The notes below the pieces were generated by a model that searched no databases, had not been told where the DNA came from, and was given only the letters and a program-made list of their open reading frames with translations. DNA of 64,000 nt from Mesostigma viride (taxonomy: Eukaryota > Streptophyta > Mesostigmatophyceae > Mesostigmatales > Mesostigmataceae). Each line of letters starts with the position of its first letter. Positions within the stretch are counted from its first letter, which is position 1. The position numbers were made by a program, and so were the translations under genes. The stretch spans positions 5,481,414 through 5,545,413 of the forward strand of contig RPFO01000175.1 of the NCBI GenBank assembly GCA_009746045.1, given 5' to 3'. Positions 1-11,616 of the stretch are shown in pieces.

Positions 1-3000
1 CACGTCAGGAGGTGCCGGCCAGGCTGGGCTGGTCGCAGTCCTGCGGGGGGGCCACGTGAGGTGTCTACCTGGTTGGTGCGAGCTAGGTGCCCTACTACTA
101 GCTGCAGGCGGCGTTGCTTAATGGTGCTGGTGATATAGGGCATGCCCTGGTACAGGTCCTCATTGCGGACATGAGCAGCATATCCTACTCTGAAAATGGA
201 ACGCAGCATGCTGGTGACCGCGCCGTCCAGCTTGCGGGCCAGGTCGGCGGTGAGGGTCCACGTCTCGGCGCCATACGTGAGAACAGGAAGGACGAGGACC
301 TTGAACAGGTCCTGTTTCTCGATCTTGCCCAGGGGCTTGCGCCACAGGGCCCGGTACTGGCGTAAAGCGTGCCAGGCGAGGGAGATGCGGTGGTCCACAT
401 CAACCTCGCAGCTAGGGAGCAGGCTGCCCAGCAGCTTAACGCGGTCCCGATACAGGACTCGAGAGCCGTCTAGGAGATAGAGGGGCGGCGCTGGGTTGGT
501 GAGCCCAACCGCCAGGGCCTCTGTCTTCTTGCTGACCTCAAGCCCCACTGCACGGGCCTCGAGAGCCAGGCAGTCAAGCCATGTCTGCACGTGCTCAGTG
601 TCCTCGAAGAGGGTGGTGTCGTCTGCGTAAATGATGTCTGCTAGCCGAATCTCCGTGTCCGCACCGCCATGCCAGAATTTGTTAGCAACCTGCACTCCTG
701 GTTCCCTGCCCACGATGCGGGCAAATCGCTTGCGCGCCTGAATCATTACGTATTCGACAACAATAATGAACAGGTAGGGCGACAGCACGCAGCCCTGCCA
801 CACACCCTTCTGTAAAGGGCATGGGGGCGTGGTCCCGTAAGAAGTGCGCACCGAAGTGGTGGACCCTTCATACAGGTTGCGGATGACAGCAATCAGGGGG
901 CGGGGGATCCGGAACAACTCGAGGATGTCCCAAAGCGCAGGCCAGAAAACCGAATCGAAGGCTTTGATGAAGTCCACCAGCACAAGGTGCAAAGGGGACT
1001 CACCAGGCTGAAGGCGTTGCAGTTCCTCCACCAGTCGGCGAGTAGCGAAGAGCGCCTGTACTGTGTTGCGACCTGAACGGAAGCCGTGCTGAGTCTCGCT
1101 GAGGTGACCGTCCAGGGCCGTGCGCAGGCGGTTCAGGATGAGCCGCATAAGAAGCTTGAGGGGGGCACTTTGAATGCACACCCCTCTGTAGTTGCCGGGG
1201 TCGGCAGGCGACCCCTTGTTCTTGTACAGCATCGTGCGAAAACTGTGTTGCCAGGCCGCTGGAGGTGGTTGCGACGACAGCAGAAGGCGGTTGCAGATGT
1301 CCCGGAAGAGCAGCATAACACCTGTGTCCTCGAATTCGGCTGCAAGTTTTACAACTGCGGCCGGAATCTCGTCAGAGCCGGTGGCTGCGTCATAACGCAG
1401 GCGCTGGACCGCCTCCGTGACCTCGCGAGAGGTGAAAGGAGGCATGTCAGACGGGTCGCCAAGTGGGCCGACCAGCGGGGGGACTAGGTAGTCCGCCGCT
1501 GACCTAGGCGGGGCCGGGGGCCCAGCGGGGCCGGCCAGGGCGGCCGGGCGGGCGGCGGCGGCTGGGAGCAGGGGTGGGGGCGGCGCAGCTGTCCCCACGA
1601 CCTCGGCCGTGGCCGTGGCCCAGGTACGAAGCCGCTTGGCTGGGGCGCCGGGGACGTCGTGGCGGTGGGGCCGGCCGAGGCCGTCCGGGTGCCCGAGGCG
1701 CTTGTACCAGAACCAGGCCCCCTTGCCGTCGTGCTTCTGCTGGCAGCTGCGCAGGTCCTTGACCATCTGCTGAGCATCTGCCTTCTCAGCCTGCTCGTAG
1801 GCGGCCCTCAGAGCTGCTTGCAGCCCAGGTTTGGCGATCGGATCTCTGTTGCGGCGGAGCATCTGCCTGGCGGCGACCACTGTCGGTGCGTGACGGTGGA
1901 CAGCAAGCTGCCGACGCGGAGGCAAGGTGGGGAGGGTGCGGGCAGCCAGGCGATACTTGGCGGCGACACCACGGAGGATCACTGAAATATCCCCCGGCGG
2001 CGGAATGGCGTGTAACTGCTGTCGGCTGCCCCCGGCGTCGAATACGGCCAGGAAATCATCCCTGTGCGACATAGCGGCCTGCTCTGCTGCTGACATCTTG
2101 TCGGCATCCTTCAGCACAATCCGGAGCACTTTCAGATCTGGCTGAGGTGCCAGCTGTCGCGACGGTTTCACCCCAGGAAACCGCAATCTGATGCGAGCGA
2201 GCACGAGACGATGATCAGATTCCACCGTGCTGACAGAATCTTGCAGGACGCGAGCATCGACAACTGAGGGGCGCTGAGCCCGACGTACGCAGACATAATC
2301 AAGGCACACCACCCGATCCGACGGCCCAAAAAAGGTGGCCAGCTGCTCAGCGGGGCGTGCGAAAGAAGCATTGCATGCAACCAGCGCAGATTCTGCCAGC
2401 AGATTCGCAAATAAAGGCGTGTTACCGTTGGCTGTCGTGTTGGTTGGGGAATACTGAGCGCCCCCAGTGCCAACTGGCAGCGTGGCGTTGGCGTCGAGCA
2501 GCATAACCAGGAAGTGCCGAGCTGGGATGTTGGCCTCCTCCTCCTTGAGGGCGTCGAAGAAGGCCTCACGTTCCGCCTGAGCTCGACCCGCATGTGGTGC
2601 ATATCCCACGATAACGGTTAGCGTGTGGTGTGAATGGCCCTCAGTGGCCGAAAAAGTGGCCACTAGCACACGCGGGGACCGCAGCACGATGGACTGGAGC
2701 TGCTCTGATGCTGCCGGCGAGCACAAGAGGCCCACACCACCTTGGCCCGGCGCGTCGCCGCCACCATAGTGGAACCGCCAGCCTGCACGCAGGTCGTCGA
2801 CCAGCAGACCGTTGACCGCGTGCTGAGGGTCAACGGTGCGTCGGTGCTCCTGGACTCCAAGAACAGCGATCTTGTTGTCGGCGCACAGGGCGATCAGCTC
2901 GTCGACGCGTTGGCGTGCTGGGGTGCCGCCGCTCGTAGAAGGATCTGCAGGGAGGGTGCGCACGTTAAAACTTGCAATACCAAGAATGGGCCGTTGCCCT

Positions 3001-3101
3001 ATTAGCGGGGGGGTGGGGGTGGGGGTGGGGGTGGAGAAGGGTAGTGCTGGAGGTGGGGGTGGGGGTGGGGGGGGGGGGGAGGGGGAGGGTGGCGATTGGG
3101 G
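1..3101 (-). CDS. LINE ORF2: endonuclease-reverse transcriptase (runs off window edge)
   Basis: A single minus-strand frame is open from the in-frame stop at 3102-3104 to base 1, over 1030 codons, and continues beyond the window. Near its start it reads SFNVRT (about 2958-2975) and GVQEHR (about 2840-2865), and it ends the nuclease part with SDHRLV (about 2203-2222); these are marks of the apurinic-type endonuclease of non-LTR retrotransposons. The reverse transcriptase part shows NYRGVCI (about 1173-1193), VDFIKAFDSVFW (about 940-975), QGCVLSP (about 775-800) and the catalytic YADD at 618-629. The tail reads LTYGAETWTLT near 250-285. A proline-rich stretch made by a GGGGGT tract (3008-3090) precedes the nuclease and there is no obvious ATG, so the true start is uncertain. 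It would make a bifunctional protein that nicks target DNA and copies its RNA there. I followed the frame by hand and found no internal stop, so it may be recently active. Confidence 0.85.
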
Positions 3102-3378
3102 TTAATGCTTGTCAACGCATGGAGGCTTTCTTTCAGGACGGATATGCGTCGTCTCCGTCCTGGCTGGGGTCGCCGGCGTGTCGACTGGGCCTCATCCCGC
3201 TCAAGGCGGGCTAGGAGGCGTGTAAGGCTGGTAAATTGGCGGGAAGGTTGACCGTGGCGTGCCTGGCGACCTTGCATCCTGATCATGCTCGCACGGTGCG
3301 ACATGAGGATGGAAAGGGGCTTGTTTATAAAGGCTGTGCCCAAAGCCTATTGTACCGCGAGGCCGCGAGGGTGTGCCC

Positions 3379-4714
3379 TTACCGGGCGCCATCCATACCC
3401 GGGACGTGCGTAGACGATGATGACGCAGCTGGGGCGGGCCTGGTACGGCCCGACTTGTGCCGCTTGTTAGGAGCCTGCGCCTCCGTGCGCTGGCCGTTGA
3501 TGAATAGCACGGGGGTGTCGTGGACGAGGCGGACGTAGACCTTCTGGCCTCCTCCTGGCCTTGATCGCCACGTCGCTGCCCAGCAGACCATTCTTGATGA
3601 CTAGCTGGGCCGGTGAGAGGAGGTCGTCGAGGCTCGGCGCGTTTCTCCCGCCTAGGAGCTTGCGGGCCTGGAGTACCTTCACCTTGCTGGCCACATTCGC
3701 AAAGGTCACCCGGATGGGGCCAGGCTGGCCCGCCATCCAGGCTGCCGACTCAATGCGGATGCGTTCGTTGCCCAGTTGCAGCCGGCCCACGATGAGGCTG
3801 TGGTACAGGCGTTGCGCTAGCATCAGGTCCGTTTCAGGCTGCTGCGCGACCTGGAAATACCGGACCACTATACTGCGTGAGCGCAGGTCCTCCTCGATAG
3901 CAGTCTTGTGGGCTGCAGCCCCCCTGCGTGCGGCATCCTCCATCAGGTTGGCAATGTCCGTCTGTTTGACCATGTTAGCGTAGCTGGTGGCCGGTGCGGG
4001 GCGGCTGGTTGGGGCGGGCTGGTCAGGGCGGCCTTGACCTCGGCAATGCTGGAGCGGAGCTCAGCAGTGTCTTGACGGATAGCGGTGGACAAGGTGCCGA
4101 GTTGGGCAGCCATGTCTGCGACTTTCTTATTGAGCTTGTGCAGGTCTGCTGCTTCCGGGGAAGCATCGGGGGTGTTGGCGGTGCCGTGTCGGCGTCCTCG
4201 AAAGCGGCAAAGAGTGCCCGGAGGCAAGGGGCCTGCGCATGGCTCAAGAAAACAGAAAGTCGAAGCTGTGGCTCGTCCAATTCGTCGATGTCGTCCACTG
4301 GAATGGTCCCGTCAGACGTGTAAGGAAAATATATCTCCTTGCCGTTGGCCTTCAGGTGGTGCAGGATAGCCTGCGCCTGCTCGGCGGTAAGCGAAAAGAA
4401 CCGGAGCTCGTCGACAACCTGGCCAGGCATGAAGGATGCTGGGTCGAACTCAGCGTCGTTAGCGTCGTCGTCGTCGTCGTCGATGGCGTCGTCAATGGGG
4501 GTGTCTTTGGAAGACGATGGCAAGGGACCTGGCGATCCATCTCGTCGGGTGGGTTGACGCAAATCCGCTTGGAGGAGGCGGTAATGGCGGCCTCGCTGGC
4601 CCGGGGCTGCGTCGCAATGGTTTCCGCATCTGCAATTAGTTGCGTAATCGTGTTGGGCGCTGAAGCCTCCCCCTCGGAGAGAGTATGGGAGGCGGTTGAC
4701 GGAGTTTCTGCCAT
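3379..4714 (-). pseudogene. LINE ORF1-like (nucleic-acid-binding/coiled-coil) protein, frameshifted
   Basis: Directly 5' of the endonuclease-RT frame on the same strand lie four or five overlapping open segments in different frames that read as one protein: 4714-about 4540 (starts MAETPSTASH), about 4560-4170 (acidic DDDDDD run), about 4180-3975 (heptad-like KKVADMAAQLGTLSTAI), 3973-about 3560 (MVKQTDIANLM through VRYFQVAQQPETDLMLAQRL and RIRIESAAWM) and about 3560-3379 (KVYVRLVHDTPVLFING). A coiled coil followed by a basic RNA-binding-like domain, upstream of EN-RT, fits a LINE ORF1. Each change of frame needs an indel (or, less likely, an intron), so this copy looks inactivated for ORF1. 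The joints are my estimate from where each frame stops making sense. Confidence 0.6.
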
Positions 4715-5176
4715 AGCTGGTTCCGGGAAAATACGAACCCTGCCTGTGCTGCGTTTTTTGATATTGCGCTAAATCTTGGGCGATGGCGGCTGAAAATTAT
4801 ATCATCGTGTTCGTCATCAAAAGACGTTTCTACTGCAATTTACCCGACCAAATTTCATGCCCGGATGTAAAAGTTATGAGCATTCTCGGCATCCATAGCT
4901 CGCCACACCGTAAGGGCTCTCATCGCAAAAAGGCAGCAAGATTGCTTTGGCTATGGCTGCCTGACTCTAATAAGCTATAGATCTAGTCTAGAAAACCATA
5001 ACTACGTTACTCAGCAAAGCGCCCCTTCCGCTTGGGGGATGGGGCTCAGTTGCCCACAGGGGCTGGCGCGTGAGCCTGGACAATCGTCTGCCACCTCTTA
5101 ATTGTTCTGCATATAGCAGTCCAAGCAAGAGAGAGGGAGTGAATGCGGCATGTTCAAACTGAGCTGGGACCACTAG
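4715..5176. other. Gene-free spacer between two LINE segments
   Basis: No convincing coding sequence. It may contain the 5' untranslated region of the minus-strand LINE, whose ORF1 begins at 4714. I see no repeat or hairpin worth naming. Confidence 0.4.
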
Positions 5177-5544
5177 CTACTAGTCAGCCAGCAACATCTG
5201 TGTGTAGTTCATGGCAGGTTTAACCAGCTTTCTAGGAATGTCCTTGGGGCCAGGCCAGGTCAGGATGTGCCGCCCTGGTTGGCCAAGCCGCTGGAGGCCG
5301 GCCAGATCACTTGAGGGCGGTATCTACCTGACTGGTGCGAGCAAGATGACAGTCCTACAAATGCTATCCTACACTGCCTAATCTCGTCCGAAATGCGAGG
5401 CATACCCTGATACAAAGACTCTAATGACCTATGCGTGGAAAACCCTACATTCAGGACCTGTCGAAGAATCCTGTAAACCGTGCCGTCTAGCTTGGCAGCC
5501 AGTGTGTCCGTGAGTGTCCATGCCTCGGCGCCATACGTAAGCAC
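5177..5544 (-). pseudogene. LINE reverse-transcriptase C-terminal fragment
   Basis: The minus strand reads LTYGAEAWTLTDTLAAKLDG followed by LESLYQGMPRISDEIRQCR. This is clearly related to the segment at about 120-285 of the LINE at the window start (LTYGAETWTLT, NEDLYQGMPYITSTIKQRR). Further down the frame changes and reads ILTWPGPKDIPRKLV and ends at a stop near 5177. Only the C-terminal end is present, so it is a 5'-truncated copy of a related but distinct subfamily. It has at least one frame change and no sign of function. Confidence 0.7.
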
Positions 5545-6319
5545 CGTGAGGACGATCCCTGAGATATCATGTCCATGTGATGCCCATCAATGTCAGGTGG
5601 TTGGAGCAATCGATATTCCTTATTTGATCAATAAATCAAAGCAGGTGACCACATCTTTACTCTAAACAATTATAATGCGTTAGTTGCGAGGGACGTACAG
5701 TTCTAAAATTCCTTCTCGTGTGGTCTGCGCACTTGGAGAGCTATATAACATGAAAGCTGTCCAAATTATAACAATCATGTACTTAGGCGCTACGGTAATG
5801 TACGAGCCTGACCTCTGCATAATTGATCGATCCACAATGATGCAGAGGATCCTAGTCAGTGCAGCCTTGCTGCCGGAATTTTAGGTAGAGTGTATACCCT
5901 ATAGAGCCCTGAACATCAGATATGGCCGGCTAGCTGGTCTCATCAGATATGCCCGCCCCGCTGCCTGGGGCGTTTTGTCCTCACCTGGCCACCGCATGCG
6001 CCCCTGTTTTTTTCGCGGCAAGACATGGTTGCCCATGCATGCATAGAGTTTCCCTCCTGATCGATGGCTGGTGATATGTGCTCTTGTAGCAAGAATGCGT
6101 TCATGCCAGCTGGGTGGCTTAGCTGACCCTGCTCATCTGTGATCGGGGGCCGGCTCATGACTAGCTCACATGCGGAGAAGAAATATCAGTAGGAAGTAAT
6201 TATCAAGGAGACAACTGCAGCGCAGGCCAGAAGTCGGAAGTTATGGCCAAAAGACCACCGCCATGCACTCCGATGGGGGACGGTCCGCGTGTGATGCGGT
6301 CCGGTATATGACAGCGCCC
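5545..6319. other. Intergenic, nothing recognised
   Basis: Short open frames on both strands have no recognisable motif and look spurious. Confidence 0.4.
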
Positions 6320-6750
6320 AGCCTGGCCGGCACCTCCTGACGTGGGCCGGGCCCAGTGATGTTAGACGCCGCAAGGCCCGCACCTTCAAAGAACAGCTAG
6401 TAGAGGACATGGGGGGCCTAGGCCTCTCCGTGATTTGGAAGAAGATGATGGACAAGGCCAAGTGGGCCCAGGTCATAGAGGACAACGAGGCCCCCCCAGT
6501 GGGGAAGCGCCCGCGTGTGCAATCCCGTGGGAGGCACGCCAGATAGCTCCCCTAGGGCAGCGTGCGGCTGCCTAGATAGATGTTGTAGTTAGAATGCTGT
6601 TAGATAGATGTAGTATGTAGCCAATGTAGATAGATTAGACCGGTAGGACTGTTTGCACCCATCCATCCATCCATCCATCGGGGTTAATGCTCCGTGACTC
6701 CCCAACGGGAGCACGAGTCTAATTAATTAATTAGACTCGTGCTCCCATTA
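6320..6750 (+). mobile_element. 3' end of the same LINE family, plus orientation
   Basis: Bases 6320-6345 are the reverse complement of bases 1-28, so this copy supplies the part of the family cut off by the window start. The plus frame then reads WAGPSDVRRRKARTFKEQL, VEDMGGLGLSVIWKKMMDKA and ends SRGRHAR at a TAG near 6545. A short 3' untranslated region rich in TAGATAGATGTAG follows, then a CATC run (6659-6679), the terminal hairpin (6688-6713) and a TTAA-type tail. It is a 5'-truncated insertion. The tail is embedded in a 40-bp perfect palindrome (6707-6746). Confidence 0.75.
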
Positions 6751-7922
6751 ATTAGACTCGTGCCCATTAATATGACAGCGGCTAATCTGATCGGGCCGGG
6801 TGGCGCCCGCAGTTGTTCTACACTACTACTAGAGTTTAGCTAGGCACCTCCACTGATTCCGCCATCTCTTCCGTGGAGGAGTGCTTATGCGCTCCTGCGT
6901 GACGTATACGCGGGCGCGACGGTGTTAACATTACAGTAACGTGACAGTCTTACAGCCCTAAATTAATTGGAGAGACCCCATTTTTATCAAGGAGACCCCA
7001 TGTTTATGTTGCCAATCAGCATTACTTTGCGTAAAATTAAAATAATGATGTCCATTATATCCTCCAATTATGTACAATATTTGTACAAAATTCACACATC
7101 TGGCGGTATACTGGCCAGTCACATTCAGAATGTTGTCGAAGAAAGTTCAAGGTTGTGTAGCCAACTTAGCCAGTTTAAGCCAGTGGAACTGGATGCCAAG
7201 AGCGCATCCATAAAACACAAGATACCAATAGGTGAGACGCCGTGCCATTGCTAGCTCAGCTGGAAAAAAATCAGTACAAGCACTACAACAGGCCCCATGG
7301 TGACTGGGCTGACACAGTCTGTCAGTACACGCGACGCCAAGCGGCCAGGTAGTCAGGAAATGGAGGCTTGCATCTTGCTTGCAAGTCATCGCCCATGCTC
7401 CCCTCAGGAAACCTTGTGCAGGATACAAAGTACGGCTTGAATCCGGGACAAGGCATCACTCTATACATGGAGGGTGCATGCCTAATGTTTCAACAAGAGG
7501 GTCCATGGATGGAGCACCAATATCAATGACAGCTACTAGGCCAGGAACAGTGTGGCCCAACACCCCAAATCAACTTAAGTCTCAAGACATCACAGGACTT
7601 TTAAGTACAGCGCAGGGAAACCAACCAGAAGGGAGAAGTCTCGATATCGATCACCCCACTGGAGAGCTTGAAGTACAGGCGATTGAAAGTCGTTCAGAAC
7701 AGTGGGCTGGCCTCCATGAAATGCACTCGCCACGCTGGATTCAATGAGCTCCGGTTACAATGCCCGGCAGAGCCAATGTGCCCGTTCTGCAGCAAGCGTA
7801 TGTCATGCTAGGGTGGATAGTTGTGCACATCTGTGCTAGCATGCAGCACCGGCTCGATAGAAGCAAGTCTCAGAGCACCCACGCACGCGCCACGCAAGCT
7901 TCCTGACGATATTGTATCTTCC
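6751..7922. other. 3' flank of the PEP synthase gene
   Basis: No coding sequence I would support. It should contain the 3' untranslated region and polyadenylation site of the minus-strand gene ending at 7923. Confidence 0.4.
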
Positions 7923-10900
7923 TCAGTTCATTGGCGTGGCCTTCAGCCCCGCCAGATGCATGGTCGTCTTGAGCAGGCTGTCTGGCGTGAGGCTCATGCT
8001 GTCAATCCCCTGCTCGAGCAGCCACTCGGCGAAATCGGGGAAGTCACTGGGCCCCTGGCCGCAGATCCCGATCTTCTTGCCACGCGCCTTGGCCACGCGG
8101 ATGACCTCGGCGATCAGCCGCTTGACCGCTGGCGACCGCTCGTCGAAGAGGTGCGAGACGATGTCCGAGTCGCGGTCCAGCCCCAGCGTGAGCTGCGTGA
8201 GGTCATTCGACCCGATCGAGAAGCCATCGAAGACATCGGCAAACTCGTCCGCGAGGACGACATTTGAGGGTATCTCGCACATGACGTAAACCTGGAGCCC
8301 ATTACGCCCCTGGACGAGCCCATGCTTGGCCATCTCCTGAATCACCCGGCGGCCTTCGTCCGGCGTGCGCGTGAAGGGTACCATGACCTTGAGGTTGGTC
8401 AGCCCCATGGTGTCGCGTACGCGCAGGACCGCCTTGCACTCGAGCGCGAAGCCGGCGGCGTACTTGGGGTGGTAGTAGCGGGATGCGCCGCGCCAGCCGA
8501 TCATCGGGTTCTCCTCGATCGGCTCGTACTTGCGCCCGCCGAGCAGGCCCGCGTACTCGTTGCTCTTGAAGTCGCTGAAGCGGAGGATGACGTCGTTCGG
8601 ATAGAACGCGGCCGCGAGCGTGGCCGCGCCGTACGCGAGCCGGTCCACAAAGTACTGGCTCTTGTCGGCGTATCCTCGTGTGAGGGCCTCGACTTGGACG
8701 AACAAGTCCATGTCCTCGGGGTCGCTCGACATGACCAGCTGCTCGTACTCGAGCAACGCCAGCGGGTGGACCCTGATGTAGTTGAGGATGATGTGCTCCA
8801 TGCGGGCGAGCCCCACGCCGTCGTTGGGCAGCATGGCGAGGCGGAAGGCCTCCTCGGGGTTGGCCAGGTTGAGCATCATCTTCACGGGGGGGCGGCAGCT
8901 CAGCGCCTGCGTTTGTTTGCCAGCATGACGAGCAGACGACCGCGTTCAGTGTATAAGAAACCGCACGTCAAGCAGCCTAACAAGCTCTAGAATTAACTGC
9001 CAAGTGATTTCTAGGCAGTACTACTACAAGGGAGGGACGGTTGAACCAACCAACCACCTGTACCAGCTACTTGTACCATGCAACTGTCTGTACCAAACGC
9101 TTGTACCAACCATGCTGGCAGCAGGTTCTTAGTATTCTCCTTCCTGTCGCTCACAATGCCAACCACACCGAGGATCACTGGGCTACGAGGCGCCGTTCGA
9201 TACAACAGGTAGATGGGCACTGGTACGTGGTAGATGGGCACTGGGTGGTAGATGGGCACTGGTACGTGGTAGATGGGCACTGGGTGGTAGATGGGTACTG
9301 GGTGGTAGATGGGCACTGGTACGTGGTAGATGGGCACTGGGTGGTAGATGGGTACTGGGTGGTAGATGGGCACTGGGTGGTAGATGGGCACTGGGTGGTA
9401 GATGGGCACTGGGTGGTAGATGGGCACTGGGTGGTAGATGGGTACTGGGTGGTAGATGGGCACTGGGTGGTAGATGGGCACTGGGTGGTAGATGGGCACT
9501 GGGTGGTAGATGGGCACTGGGTGGTAGATGGGCACTGGGTGGTAGATGGGTACTGGGTGGTAGATGGGCACTGGGTGGTAGATGGGCACTGGGTGGTAGA
9601 TGGGCACTGGGTGGTAGATGGGCACTAGGTGGTAGATGGGTACTGGGTGGTAGATGGGCACTGGGTGGTAGATGGGTACTGGGTGGTAGATGGGCACTGG
9701 GTGGTAGATGGGTACTGGGTGGTAGATGGGCACTGGGTGGTAGATGGGCACTGGGTGGTAGATGGGTACTGGGTGGTAGATGGGCGCTAGGTGGTAGATG
9801 GGTACTGGGTGGTAGATGGGTACTGGGTGGTAGATGGGCACTAGGTGGTAGATGGGTACTAGGTAATACATGCTCATAGCTCCTTCACCTTACGACTGTG
9901 TTCGTGCCATTCCACATCCTTTGCTGCAGGAGTTCAGCTTTACTGCGCATAAGCCACTTTGCTAGGCCTACGGTCGCCCAACCACACACCAGCGGCTAGG
10001 GGTGCCCCCCTCCTCACCTGAGAGAGGTAGTGTCATCTGTAATTCAACACACACACTGCACCACCTCTGACCTGAGAGATGTTGATGTCACCAGCCAGCG
10101 CCCCCTCCTCACCTCAGAGATGTTCAACTCCGAGACCTCGAATGGCAGCAGGCCTGCGTAGACGACCCCCCTCTCCCCCTCGGCGCACGTCACGGTCACC
10201 TTCTGCCCGTCTTTGAGAACTTCGGTCCCTCGGTCGGTGCCCACCACGCAGGGAACGCCCAGCTCGCGGCTGATGATGGCCGCGTGGCACGTGCGGCCTC
10301 CTGCGGGCGCAATGAAGGATCCGACACACACACACAGAGTCAGGAAAAAAGGAACAGGCACAGCCGCACAGGATAAAATTAAGATTTACCAAGGGTCGAT
10401 GTCCGCCTGCGAGCTTCGATACAGCTATAGATAGGCGCATGTGAGTCGTGGCAAGTAGGGGGCAGGTGCGAGGGGATCCTAACTGGGAAATGTGAAAGCA
10501 GCAGCGTGGTGCGGTGCAGGTTGAGAGCATGGACTAGTCGGCAAGTGGACTGAACCTGAACTTGCCTTTGCGGATGAAGTATCCGCGTAGTAAAGTACCT
10601 CATCGGGTACTCCGCGGCATGCCTTCAGAGCATGTTCATGTTTTACTTACTTACTGAACCACACTTGTGAGTGCGCGGCATTCATTCTCTGACTCAAACT
10701 TGCCTGGGATCGATCATCTCATTGCAAAATACCAATATTCTACTGTGCCATCACTCCCTCATTCCTCATTCCTGCTCACCTCGGTTTGTGACGATCGCCG
10801 CCGCTTTCTTCATGGCCGGCTCCCTGCAGGGTGGCAGTGGTGCGCACGCATGCATGGGCATTCATTTCGCACAAGCACGTGCATTCAGCATTGTCATTCT

Positions 10901-11518
10901 CATAACTCTCAACTTTTACTCTTTCCATCAACATGCCCCGCAGGCAGTTATCCGGATGCATCCTTCACGTCAGGTCATTACCACCAACCGTCACCGTTGT
11001 ATACTAGCATGCTGCCGCACAAAGGGTCTACCGCCTATAGCTAAGAACCCAGATCTTCCCAGTTATTAATGGCAAAGCATGCTTGAGCAACCACAGGCAG
11101 GCCAGGAGGCGAAAAGACAACCTTACAAAAGGCTGTCACACGTCAGTCCTGGGGCTGAATCATACCAAAATAGCCTAGAGGTAAAGCCAGACATGGGCAG
11201 CAAAACCTGGGCCACAGCTCCCCAGCCCCAGTCCGTGTCACCTTGTGATCGAAAGAATAGCAAACTCCGCAAGGGCTAACCTGACACCCGGTAAAGCCGA
11301 CAGTGACTCACCAGTCTGTGTGTGATACCGGCGTCAATCACTACCAAAACAGCGTAAATTAAAGTACATAAGCCACACATCAGCGCGAAAAGCTGCCTTC
11401 CACACCGGATAGCACACACACGCACATGCTCGCACACGCACACACGCGCATCCCTGGACAGCCGGGAGAAAGAGAGGAGAGAGGGCGAGGAGAGAGGGAG
11501 AGGACAGAAGGAGGGGGG

Positions 11519-11616
<98 letters not shown>

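Noticed and set aside
8322-8990. 222-codon plus-strand frame
   Set aside because: Antisense shadow of the last PEP synthase exon.
9200-9870. CRISPR array
   Set aside because: Units are head-to-tail without unique spacers, in a eukaryotic intron.
9011-9877. 288-codon minus-strand frame and 195-codon plus-strand frame
   Set aside because: Translation of the 18-bp minisatellite inside a PEP synthase intron.
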